Below, one piece after another: positions 38,701 to 46,000 of a stretch of DNA of 64,000 bases. How positions within the stretch are numbered: position 1 is the stretch's first letter; the number at the start of each line of letters is the position of its first letter. The notes beneath the pieces are model-generated. The model ran no database searches, was not told the origin of the DNA, and saw only the letters and a list, made by a program, of their open reading frames with translations. The DNA is from JANJUO01 sp942492935 (GTDB lineage Bacteria; Bacteroidota; Ignavibacteria; Kapaibacteriales; UBA2268). The stretch lies in contig OW818654.1 of assembly GCA_942492935.1 (NCBI GenBank), positions 4,430,248 to 4,494,247 on the forward strand, in the 5' to 3' direction. Position numbers and translations under genes: made by a program.

Positions 38701-39638
38701 GTTAAAATCATAAAAAGAAAACTTCTCTTTCTATTTTCAATTATTTTTGATGCCACATCAGACTCCCGAACCGATAAACTTACACTCCATTCAGTTAATG
38801 GAATAGGGTGGAAGTAACTCCACAATCTTTCACCTGGCTCATCATCTATATCCAATGTTACTTTTCCAGAAAGTCCTTTTAACATCATTTCGCCTTCTGC
38901 TTTTTGTTGCTCGGCATTAACAGAAGAACCTTTCATATTTAAAATATTTGCATGGTAAATTCTTTTTTTGCTTGGATGATAAATAAATCGTCCTGTTTTC
39001 GAAATTATAACAAAATTAAAGGTTTCAAATACTGATGTATCAATAAACTCTTTGAACCTCGTTAAGTCTATTATAATACTTGAAACTCCTATAAATTTAT
39101 TGTTTTTTGTTATTGGTACACTAATTCTTGTGCTTAAATGTTCGGTTTCCCTATCAATAAATGGCTCATCCCAATATGGTTGCAAAGTTTTTTTAGGAAT
39201 TTGATACCAAAGTTCATTTGAATCTTTTAAATTAATTAAATGTGAAATTTCATCAAAATTCATTTTATTATTATAATGGCTTACAGAATATATTTTATTT
39301 GTGTTTTCATTATCATTTCTTTCAAATGCAAATCTTGTTCCGAGTATAAGAGTATTTTTATTAAGATTTTTTTTTAGAAATTGAAATGCTTCATCTTTTG
39401 TAACGTTTTCAGAAAGTTCGACATAATCTACTCCAGAAGTAGCTATTACCTCAATTGATTTTAAGTGATTTTCAATTTTTGAAGCAACTTCTTTAACATA
39501 AATTGTCATTAATTTATCAATACTTTCTACTTCATTTTCAGAAGATAATTTATTACTTAAATATGCAGATATGGAATAAATTAATAAAATTGGGAGAATA
39601 ATAAATAAAAGCATTTTATACTTTAAAGTTAGCTTCAT
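32718..39638 (-). CDS. Giant hybrid histidine kinase: Cache, HAMP, nine PAS, HisKA, HATPase, two REC, HPt
   Basis: A 2306-residue membrane sensor. Order: membrane helix (about 8-27), extracytoplasmic Cache-type sensor (about 35-305, with PYWDEPF), second helix (about 308-328), HAMP (about 330-385), nine PAS domains in tandem (about 390-1555, each ending in a DIT-x-K/A motif), HisKA with NMSHEIRTP (H1578), HATPase (NLSGNAIKFT, GGTGLGLTISKRL), receiver 1 (D1867 in LMDWKMPDLDG), receiver 2 (D2016 in LMDLQMPEMDG) and an HPt domain with H2164 in AAHTLKG. All phosphorelay residues are intact. PAS 4, 5 and 9 share an IPIPT-like start, suggesting internal duplication. It is the first gene of the operon and probably feeds phosphate to the receiver-headed proteins that follow. 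Confidence 0.92.
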   Translation of the reverse strand: MKLTLKYKMLLFIILPILLIYSISAYLSNKLSSENEVESIDKLMTIYVKEVASKIENHLKSIEVIATSGVDYVELSENVTKDEAFQFLKKNLNKNTLILGTRFAFERNDNENTNKIYSVSHYNNKMNFDEISHLINLKDSNELWYQIPKKTLQPYWDEPFIDRETEHLSTRISVPITKNNKFIGVSSIIIDLTRFKEFIDTSVFETFNFVIISKTGRFIYHPSKKRIYHANILNMKGSSVNAEQQKAEGEMMLKGLSGKVTLDIDDEPGERLWSYFHPIPLTEWSVSLSVRESDVASKIIENRKRSFLFMILTLTLISAIVYVISKKISDPLILFANKIKQYSDFHKFQEIDIKTNDEIGILASAFNEMYKEILKREEDLRELSHRFKYAFQATNDGIFDWFLETGQLYFSERMFELFGYEPNEFTPSVDRWLSLNHPSTQESSSIAVYSAIEKNAGYETEFLGIKKNGETFWVLAKGLVVETNEVGKATRIVGTHTDISKRKKAEHDILELNKNLELKVEERTKSLAETLENIQKLNSRLTSQNLALNTSAIVSMSDLKGNIIDSNDEFCRISQYTKEEIIGKNHSIVNSGLHPKEFFKDMWKTILQGKVWRGQIRNKAKDGSFYWVDSVIAPVLNEKGKPYEFLSIRFDITEIKNTESALAESEERSKSLLNSASDGIFGCDKFGNATFINKAAIEMLGFEEHEIIGKGIHNIIHHSHYNGSHYNREECPMYKSFSFGESYKIDSEVLWRKDGTNFFVEYSTTPIFKNNVVIGSVVIFKDITLRKEMEQKLIDAMNSANKIVDTIPIPTLITTNDTKKILRANKAFASFQRLSTNVITSISFTDCYTNELDQIAVMSFIVDEGYISNFEVHLKRINTEEIRDCLITFVPIVYNNEDCLLGSIIDITEMKEAEKRLAIEIENADKIVASTPIPMAVTELGTGNVLKVNSAMCEFNHLSESELLQRNAAEIYVNPEQDRKNVYEIMQKEGKVVDFAIKAKRIGDGEQRDVLISINVIKYKEKTALLISIIDITDSVKAAQTVKDAQESLDMALKSAKMGAWKYYVQENKLIGDANTKKLYGLENVELDGTVEQWFSYIYPDDIAPLGKVMYDTMSNQIEEYKTSFRVLMPSGHIHHIMSIGKFTYNSDGAPILGTGLVWDITDIKDAEAKIERINKLSDNALELTKAGFWEIDLLDQEWYTSSERAARIFGDSPAEGHRYKLFEHWAECVKAGNADYAVKTFENFGAAVEGKIPRYDAVYAYKRPIDGEIAWIHAIGEIERDADGKALKMYGVTQDITEAKIAEVKLLESQDNIKKVLESAPVGLAIVDLENAKPLLVNKSICELFDIDYEKALDLDTRNIYHNPDDRAIVVRELQTHGKIVNKEFKFKKVNSGLPFWAVCSMMPIKYYEKNAVVASYLDITDIKKIQNELGKAKEAAEMIVDSIPIPTIVTNIKTGEIIKANSALLEFLGIDLFEIYNLKAGEWFCKAEEREQFINSINHFGYINNYEVQLKKYHTDEIRDTLVSGVFIYYNLQDCIVESIIDITEIKKIQNELGNAKELAEAATKAKSDFLANMSHEIRTPMNAIIGLSHLALKNEMPLKLRDYLQKIERSSQALLGIINDILDFSKIEAGKLNIENIEFELDNVFDTISNLITLKAQEKGLELIFDIDPHLPFNLIGDPLRLGQILTNLSGNAIKFTHQGEIVIGAKLMETYDNSYKLQFSVKDTGIGLTKEQCNKLFKAFSQADASTTRKYGGTGLGLTISKRLVEMMNGDIWVESEAGVGSTFLFTAELGIPADKRDKQFLPSIDLRGMRVLVCDDNETSREMLTEALTTFSFKVTTAECGKEAIEILEKNTDNPFELVLMDWKMPDLDGIQTAEIIKNDKSISHTPIIIMVTAYGREEIVKKAESAGLNGFLIKPVNYSLLFDTIMQVFGKDIKREHKGSKKGTKFLEELELIKGSQILLTEDNEINQQVASELLESAGFEVEIAGNGRIALEKVSNSGVPSKYDIVLMDLQMPEMDGYTATREIRKLENYKTLPIVAMTADAMMGVKEDCLEAGMMDFVTKPIDPDEVFGALVKWIDPTKTRTTSKKLIASEKNKIDIEIPDLISINTKDGIRRIANNKKLYMKLLNDFNENYTNFIPSLQELINKDLINDAERAAHTLKGVSGNIGAYDINKQAEVIEHKLRNKDLENLDIELTKLSDILSVAIDELDVVVIKEEIQESSHVAIDKDMVNSLLQEIMELLKEDDLEAFDKLNNLLEIDGIGKFKDEIYAISKNVQKYNFEEAFELTEIFYKRINENNL

Positions 39639-40263
39639 AAATCCGCCTCAAAAATGGTATCAAAATATTGGAAATCTTAAATAATTCTAAAACTTAAAGC
39701 TAAACAGGAATTTCATTCTAAACACTTGCTATACAATGATTTAAAGAACAATAAAATAAATAATTGAACACAAAACACAGCAATAACAAAAATACGAAAA
39801 AATATCTGTATAAAAAATACTAATGATTTGATGGTATAAGGATATTCATTCTTTTAATTATTTATACACTAATATTTTTTTCATGAATACCATATATTCT
39901 CTCATGGTTGGATATATCATTTACTGTTTTACATCTATTCATAGATAATAATTAAAGCAAATAATAGATTTTTCATTACTGCATAGAAGTTTTCTATCCA
40001 AATATAAATTTATAGTCATAAAAGCACCAAAATATTGAAAAACAACATACAAATAACGAAAATTCCATCAATAATCCAACACTTTTTCTTTATTTGTTGA
40101 CGATTAAACTTTATTTATTTTTACAATATAAATATCATAATCTATTGTAATATATCAATTTATGCTAAATATTGCAAACTAATCATAAGTAATATAAAGG
40201 TAGTATTCAATCCCGCTGGAAATTTGTGGAAGTCAATATTGAAATAAATTACTCTACAATAAT
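39639..40263. other. AT-rich intergenic region upstream of the giant kinase
   Basis: About 620 bp with no gene. It should hold the promoter of the seven-gene signalling operon, but I cannot pick a convincing promoter motif. Short T/A runs only. Confidence 0.4.
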
Positions 40264-40390
40264 TTTATTAAAACAGATGTGACTACTCAGTCGCCAAATG
40301 AAAGAATCACGTGCAAAAAACAACTAACTTTGTTAACAACCTTCCGAAGGTTTTGAACCTTCGGAAGGTTAATTGCCAAGTTAGATAAGA
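40264..40390. repeat. Conserved-flank hairpin repeat, copy B
   Basis: Left flank GACTACTCAGTCGCCAAATG...AATCACG and right flank TTGCCAAGTTAGATAAGAG match the copies at 25925 and 55736. The central hairpin is different from copy A: AACCTTCCGAAGGTT (40338-40352) against its near reverse complement (40356-40370). Confidence 0.75.
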
Positions 40391-40435
40391 GCCGACTAAC
40401 CATAAATTTGTATTTTCGTTAATTTGAAAGAAATT

Positions 40436-40604
40436 CCTTGAAATTCCCATAGGGAATTAATGTTTGTAACAGAATAATCTCCCACCTTCATCCGCAACTC
40501 CGTAGGTGTTGAATGTGTATTTGAATTATTCAATCCCGATGGGATTGCTGAACTTAGGTGAATTTAATTTGTTACAAACATTTAATCCCTAAAGGGATTT
40601 TTAA
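40436..40604. repeat. About 170-bp composite palindrome repeat, left copy
   Basis: Ordered palindromes: TTCCC-ATA-GGGAA, then ATGTTTGTAAC, an imperfect CAACTCC-GTA-GGTGTTG, ATCCC-GAT-GGGAT, GTTACAAACAT, and ATCCC-TAAA-GGGAT. The same order recurs in the same direction at 42848-43014, on the other side of the OmpA-family gene. Confidence 0.8.
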
Positions 40605-40771
40605 TGAATTTCATGTTATGATTATTTTCATATTGTGCCAAATATACATTTTTTTCATTCGAATAACAAAGCAATTTAAAAATATCAATTCGGCTGAGTC
40701 GTTACAAACAGATATTCCGTATCTTTAAAATATGGAATATCTGAAATTTTAATGAAACTACAATTTCAACA

Positions 40772-42709
40772 TTAATCATCTACTAAAGCATATTTAATTT
40801 CAACTTTTCTATTTTTTAAGTAATCACTTTCTGAATTGGAAGTACCTTTGCCAACAACACGCCATCTAATTTTACTGCTTTCAGGTTGTGCAAGTTCTGC
40901 AATTAGCTGTTGAGTATAATATGCTCTCAGTAATGATAACAAATTATTATCCATTACCATTCCATTTTCAATCATTGGTACTCTTACAATACCTGCTGCT
41001 GTCTCTTGATAAGGAATAACACCAGATTTGGCAAGATTGATACTCTCTTCTTTGTAAAGTGAAGGGCTGCCCTTTAAACTACGCTCATCAGAATAGCCGT
41101 TGATTGTGATTTCTACTTTTTTTCCGACTTCTTCCGAGTAATTCACCCATTCTCTTAAATTACCTGCAATTCTTTCCAAAGCACTCTGAATTGTTAGAGC
41201 AAGTCTGTCATAATCTATTTTCATATTTCTTTTGTCATAGTCATTGTTTGGGTCGCTAATATAATCAGTACCATTATTAGCAATTCTACCGAGTCGTCCA
41301 AGAGAAATATCAATTTTGAGATTATTTAAATTCTTAAAATTTGTTGGTTTGTAATAACCAGTTACAAAATAGCTGATATCTGGAAATTCAATCGCTTTGG
41401 GCTGACAATTATTATCCAATTTGAAAATTACATCTTTATAAACTGTATCAAATCTTGTAATATTTGAACAATCAATAGGATTAATAATTGGGGCGCGATT
41501 GCAATCAACAGTAAAATTAGCTGTCATATTTCTTTCAAAACAAGGGTGTTCCAATTCAAGCAAATAATTACTACCGTAAGGTAATGGTACATTTACAGAA
41601 AGAAGTCCGCTATTTGGAACTAAAAAAGTAATAAGAATATTTCCACGAGAATTTTTCAGAAATATTCTGCCGTTATACGCAAAATTTCGTCCACAAGAAT
41701 TTGTTACTTTTGCAATAATAACCGTTGGAGTGCATGTATCTAAGCAATCAAGACACTTTTTCCAACATTTACCGTACAAGTCAAAACCACCATAATTATC
41801 ACCAAAGCCAAGATTAGGCGATGATGGTCTATCTGAAGAAAAGAAAATTATTGAATCTCGCCAAATAGCTGGTCCGATTTCATCAAATTCTGTATTTATT
41901 GGATAAGAAAGCACTTTGGGATTACGCCATTTTCCGCGTTGTCCCGGTACAGGTTCTGCTACAATGATATTGTAATTCTTTCTTTCAGTACGAATATATA
42001 CATCACTTTTTGTAGATATATCTTGCTTGTCTTTCCCAGAATAATAAATTTCAACAGAATCACGAACAAATCCTTTTGAAGAATAATATAAATTTCCATT
42101 TGGAGCTATATAAGGAGATATTTCATTGTCATTTGTGTTAATCCCACTACCTATATCACGTTTTGGCGATGACCAACTGCCATCACTATTTCTGAAAGAA
42201 ATCCATAAATCTGTTTGAGAATTATCACCTGCTCTATCTGATGCAAAAATCAACATACTTCCATCAGCTGATATAGCAGGGTGCAAGTCATTGAAATTCG
42301 AATTAATTTTTTCTATTTTTTTTGCATCTGATAAATATTTCAATTTATTTTGGTCGAATTTAAATAAAGCTGGTGCAGCTGGTTGATGTTGATATTTGGT
42401 AAGATTCTCAAAATCAGAATTTGCAAACCCATTTATATTATATAATTCAACTGGTACAATATTTCGTTGTGGTGGGCAAGTAACTGTTTTGCAGGGTATA
42501 TAGTATATCTTATTGGTTTTTTCTAATCCCTTGCCAAATGCTCTTCGAAAATAAAGAGTGTCATTATAAACAACAGGCAAATACTCATCACCTTGTGAAT
42601 TTATTAAATTTCCAAGATTCTGAATTTCTGTTGTAACATTACTTTGAGCTGTTAGCGAAATAACAGCCGAAAGCAAAATTGTCATCAAGTATATAATCCT
42701 CTTTTTCAT
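40772..42709 (-). CDS. OmpA-family protein with PD40 propeller and regulatory-like domain
   Basis: A 645-residue envelope protein. It starts at ATG 42709, with AGGA upstream; the TTG nine bases further is less likely. Signal peptide about 1-21 (ending LTAQ). A PD40/TolB-like beta-propeller covers about 45-330 (LHPAISADGSMLIFASDRAG, ISPYIAPNGNLYYSSKG, DEIGPAIWRDSIIFFSSDR). A cysteine-bearing carboxypeptidase-regulatory-like beta segment follows at about 340-415. An OmpA-like peptidoglycan-binding domain lies at the C-terminus (ITINGYSDERSL, WRVVGKGTSNSES, LKNRKVEIKY). This propeller-regulatory-OmpA order resembles PorE of the T9SS, without its TPR part. Whether it serves T9SS here is a guess, though two T9SS cargo genes are in the window. 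Confidence 0.8.
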   Translation of the reverse strand: MKKRIIYLMTILLSAVISLTAQSNVTTEIQNLGNLINSQGDEYLPVVYNDTLYFRRAFGKGLEKTNKIYYIPCKTVTCPPQRNIVPVELYNINGFANSDFENLTKYQHQPAAPALFKFDQNKLKYLSDAKKIEKINSNFNDLHPAISADGSMLIFASDRAGDNSQTDLWISFRNSDGSWSSPKRDIGSGINTNDNEISPYIAPNGNLYYSSKGFVRDSVEIYYSGKDKQDISTKSDVYIRTERKNYNIIVAEPVPGQRGKWRNPKVLSYPINTEFDEIGPAIWRDSIIFFSSDRPSSPNLGFGDNYGGFDLYGKCWKKCLDCLDTCTPTVIIAKVTNSCGRNFAYNGRIFLKNSRGNILITFLVPNSGLLSVNVPLPYGSNYLLELEHPCFERNMTANFTVDCNRAPIINPIDCSNITRFDTVYKDVIFKLDNNCQPKAIEFPDISYFVTGYYKPTNFKNLNNLKIDISLGRLGRIANNGTDYISDPNNDYDKRNMKIDYDRLALTIQSALERIAGNLREWVNYSEEVGKKVEITINGYSDERSLKGSPSLYKEESINLAKSGVIPYQETAAGIVRVPMIENGMVMDNNLLSLLRAYYTQQLIAELAQPESSKIRWRVVGKGTSNSESDYLKNRKVEIKYALVDD

Positions 42710-42847
42710 ATCGTTCAATCCTTTGAATAATACTTCTCAAGAACTATATCGACAAGTAATTTAAAAAGTTTAATTTTTTGATTAAAGAAATTAAATAAAA
42801 AGGAGTTATAATAAACTAAGTTACATTTAATAATAACAGATTTAAAT

Positions 42848-43014
42848 CCTTGAAAATCCCAGAGGGATTAAATGTATGTAACACAAGAATCACCCAGCAG
42901 TACAACAACTCCGTAGGAGTTGAATGTGTATTAAACAATATTCAATCCATATTGGATTGTTAGACTTAAGTAAATTTCACAAGTTACAAATATGTAATCC
43001 CGATGGGATTTTTA
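42848..43014. repeat. About 170-bp composite palindrome repeat, right copy
   Basis: Same order and direction as 40436-40604: ATCCC-AGA-GGGAT, ATGTATGTAAC, a perfect CAACTCC-GTA-GGAGTTG, ATCCATATTGGAT, GTTACAAATAT, ATCCC-GAT-GGGAT. Most differences from the left copy fall in loops, spacers or both arms together. Confidence 0.8.
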
Positions 43015-43080
43015 AAGAATAATATATAATATCTTTGAACGCACCTTGGTATTAAATACAATCAATTATGAGATAGCACA

Positions 43081-43113
43081 AAAAAAAGCCCGAATTACGT
43101 AATTTCGGGCTTT
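43081..43113 (-). terminator. Rho-independent terminator of the GT2 gene
   Basis: On the minus strand a 10-bp stem AAAGCCCGAA/TTCGGGCTTT (43104-43113 with 43085-43094), nine-base loop, then a run of T (43081-43087). It lies about 22 bases beyond the stop. Confidence 0.9.
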
Positions 43114-43135
43114 AAATTAAAAATTTTATTTACTT

Positions 43136-44587
43136 CTATCTTCCAAGTGCATGCCTTAATGATAAATAGCCAACCGTTCCAAATCCCATTAAAAATAGCA
43201 ATTGAAATGGAATAGCGGCAAATTCAAGATGGTAAGCAGAAATACTGATACCAACTACAAAATATAAAGTCATAAACAATTCAAATATTACTGTCCCCTT
43301 AATTCTTCTTTGTAAATATTTCTTTGTAGTTGTAACTTTTTGTGTACCTACGATACCTTCTTTAGGAGTACGCGCAAATCCTGATTTAATACCAAATAAA
43401 GCTTCCAAAACAGCTTTGGTATTATTTACTGCAAAACCCATACTTCCAGCAAGGAAAACAGGGAAAAGCAATAAACGCTTTCTCCAATCGAGGTGAATTG
43501 CTTTTTGTGCGTAAGTATAAAAAAGAAAAGTAGAAATTGAAGCCAAAACAAATACAGACATTAAATTATAATAACCATCAAAACCACCAACTGTATTTTT
43601 AATTAATACCAAAGGTACATTTAGTAAAGCTACTACAATTATAAATGGAAATACTATATTGCTTGATAAGTGCATAAAACATTCAAATTTAACTTTTGCT
43701 GTAAGATTAGCTTTGAATACTTTAGGCAACATTTTAATCGCAGTTTCCACGGCTCCTTTAGTCCAGCGGAATTGTTGTGTTTTCAATGCGTTAATGTCAG
43801 CAGGTAATTCGGCTGGTGATGTAACATCATTTAAAAATCTAAATTTCCAACCTTTAAGCTGTGCCCTATAGCTAAGGTCGAGGTCTTCTGTTAAAGTATC
43901 GGCTTGCCAATTTCCTGCATCATAAATACAAGATTTACGCCATACACCAGCAGTGCCGTTAAAATTAATGAAGAAGCCCGCTTTATTTCTAACTTGTTGT
44001 TCGATAACAAAGTGACCATCAAGAGCAAGCGCCTGAGCTTTAGTAAGAAAAGAATATTCTTCGTTAAGGTGTTCCCAACGAGTTTGAACCATACCAATTT
44101 CTGGGTCATTAAAATGAGGTATAGTTTTCATTAAGAAATCACTGTTAGGCACAAAATCAGCATCAAATATTGCAACATATTCACCTTCAGCGAAGTCTAA
44201 TCCATATTTTAAAGCACCTGCTTTATAACCTTGGCGGTTTTCTCTATGAATATATTTAATATTGAAACCTTTTTCTGCCATTTCGCTGACGACCTTTTTG
44301 CAAAGTTCGACTGTCTCGTCTGTCGAGTCATCAAGAACTTGAATTTCAAGTTTTTCTTTTGGATATTCAATTTCGCAAACTGAATAAATTAGTCTTTCGA
44401 CAACGTTGTATTCATTGAATACGGGTAATTGGATAGTAACCTTAGGTACATCCAAAGGCATTGTTACTTTTGTAAAATTTTTAGCGTAAGTTTTTCGATA
44501 ATAGTATAATAGCAATAAGCCATGGATACCAAATCCAAACAGAACGCATAAAGATACAAAATATACAATTAGTATTACATTTTCCAT
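43136..44587 (-). CDS. Processive glycosyltransferase family 2 (cellulose-synthase-like)
   Basis: A 483-residue membrane glycosyltransferase that probably makes or extends a beta-linked glycan. One N-terminal helix (about 5-27) precedes the GT-A domain with the full D, DxD, D, QxxRW set: VLDDSTDET, FDADFVP, TEDLDLSYRAQLKGW and QQFRWTKGA. Four or more C-terminal helices follow. The motif set marks a processive GT2 enzyme like bacterial CslA/BcsA relatives, with no PilZ domain for cyclic di-GMP. It is the last gene after the MBL hydrolase and lptE. The polymer made is unknown. Confidence 0.88.
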   Translation of the reverse strand: MENVILIVYFVSLCVLFGFGIHGLLLLYYYRKTYAKNFTKVTMPLDVPKVTIQLPVFNEYNVVERLIYSVCEIEYPKEKLEIQVLDDSTDETVELCKKVVSEMAEKGFNIKYIHRENRQGYKAGALKYGLDFAEGEYVAIFDADFVPNSDFLMKTIPHFNDPEIGMVQTRWEHLNEEYSFLTKAQALALDGHFVIEQQVRNKAGFFINFNGTAGVWRKSCIYDAGNWQADTLTEDLDLSYRAQLKGWKFRFLNDVTSPAELPADINALKTQQFRWTKGAVETAIKMLPKVFKANLTAKVKFECFMHLSSNIVFPFIIVVALLNVPLVLIKNTVGGFDGYYNLMSVFVLASISTFLFYTYAQKAIHLDWRKRLLLFPVFLAGSMGFAVNNTKAVLEALFGIKSGFARTPKEGIVGTQKVTTTKKYLQRRIKGTVIFELFMTLYFVVGISISAYHLEFAAIPFQLLFLMGFGTVGYLSLRHALGR

Positions 44588-44631
44588 CGGCAGTTAATGC
44601 CCCATGTTAATAATTTTTGTTAATAAAATAT

Positions 44632-45168
44632 TTACCATCCTGAAACAACTTTCAACAGGATGTCATTTGAAATATTATTTAATGCTGTTTGAATAGCATT
44701 ATCTCTTCCTTGTTGAGCGTTAGAAACCGGATAAGTCTCATAACCTGAGAACGTATTTTTCCATATTTGTTTCCTTTTGACAAAATCATAATATTCAACA
44801 TCTGTAGTTACAGTTATTTTTCTGTCTGTTTCTAATTCTCCCGGATTAACAGCAACCGGAGCTTCTCTAATAGAAGCCAGAATAATGTTAATTCGGGCAT
44901 CGCCACCCGAACTCACAAGGCCGAAAGAACCATCTCTTTGAAAATTTTCAATCAAAGCATCCATCAATAAATTCTTGTAAGCAGGATTGCCAAAACCTGA
45001 ATTATCAGTTATATTAGAAATATAAAGTGTTTTAAGATGCTCTGGCACTGCACCTCCTGTAAATGAATAACAAGAAGTCAGCAAAACTATCAATATATTT
45101 ATAAATAATATTTTCAATATGTAATTATTTTCAATTTTCAAAATATAACAAACTTCAAAAATAAACAA
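44632..45168 (-). CDS. lptE: LptE family lipopolysaccharide-assembly lipoprotein
   Basis: An outer-membrane lipoprotein that plugs the LptD barrel for lipopolysaccharide export. After a hydrophobic stretch comes the lipobox LLTSC (cysteine about residue 33), then CYSFTGGAVPEHLKTLYI, with FQRDGSFGLVSSGGDA further on, typical of LptE. No ATG fits: the frame opens with TTG at 45168, and TTG codons at 45141 or 45117 would give 24- or 16-residue signals of more normal length. The start is therefore uncertain. The gene follows the MBL hydrolase by six bases and precedes the GT2 gene by 44. Confidence 0.8.
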   Translation of the reverse strand: MFIFEVCYILKIENNYILKILFINILIVLLTSCYSFTGGAVPEHLKTLYISNITDNSGFGNPAYKNLLMDALIENFQRDGSFGLVSSGGDARINIILASIREAPVAVNPGELETDRKITVTTDVEYYDFVKRKQIWKNTFSGYETYPVSNAQQGRDNAIQTALNNISNDILLKVVSGW

Positions 45169-45174
45169 AAAGTA

Positions 45175-45804
45175 TCAATTCAAGAAAGGATTATATTTCT
45201 TTTCTTTGCCAATTGTTGTCATGCTACCGTGTCCGCAATATACTTTATAATCATCAGGCAAATTCATCAATACATTTTGTAAAGAATTAAAAATTGCTTC
45301 TTCGTCTCCACCGGGCAAATCTACTCTACCAATACTTCCTTCAAACAAAGTATCGCCTGAAAATACAACTTTATTTTTATGCTCTACAAAACATACACTT
45401 CCTTCTGTATGCCCGGGAGTATGCAATACTTCAAACTCAAGATTGCCGATTTTCAAAATATCCTTATCTTTTAATAATTTAGATGCATTATAAGAATCAA
45501 TTTCAAATGGCAATTGCATAATAGTATGACTTTTGGGGTTGCGTAGTCTGTATTCATCGTCTTTATGCAAGTATATATCAACGCCAGTTTTATTGAACAA
45601 TTTAACGCAATCCCCAGTATGGTCCCAATGAGAATGAGTAAGCAGAATACATTCAAGAATATACCCATTTTCATTAATCAAAGACATGAATCTATCAGCA
45701 CTCACTAATGGAGTGTCGATGATAACACATTTACTTGTTGAATCGTCAACTACTAAATATCCATTAGTAGCAACGGGTCCGGCTTCAATTGCAAAAATCT
45801 GCAT
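45175..45804 (-). CDS. MBL-fold metallo-hydrolase (glyoxalase II-like)
   Basis: A 209-residue cytoplasmic hydrolase with a two-zinc site. Metal motifs are THSHWDHTGD, HTPGHTEGS, SGDTLFEGSIGRVDLPGG and YCGHGSMT. These match the small YcbL/glyoxalase-II-like group that cleaves thioesters such as S-lactoylglutathione, but the substrate is not fixed by sequence. It heads a short minus-strand set with lptE and GT2, and it diverges from the thiolase gene across 196 bases. Confidence 0.88.
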   Translation of the reverse strand: MQIFAIEAGPVATNGYLVVDDSTSKCVIIDTPLVSADRFMSLINENGYILECILLTHSHWDHTGDCVKLFNKTGVDIYLHKDDEYRLRNPKSHTIMQLPFEIDSYNASKLLKDKDILKIGNLEFEVLHTPGHTEGSVCFVEHKNKVVFSGDTLFEGSIGRVDLPGGDEEAIFNSLQNVLMNLPDDYKVYCGHGSMTTIGKEKKYNPFLN

Positions 45805-46000
45805 TTTAATAAAACATTTTCCAAATAATACCCCAAATCAATTACAAAAATATAAACTTATAAAGTAAATAAAAAATTATTATTTTAATTGCCCATAAGT
45901 AATTAATTTTATTGCATTTAAAAATATTGATATTTTGTCTTCGTTACTACTTTTTTTGATTTATTCTATTTGTTATTATTTAAATTTTTGAGGAAAATTG

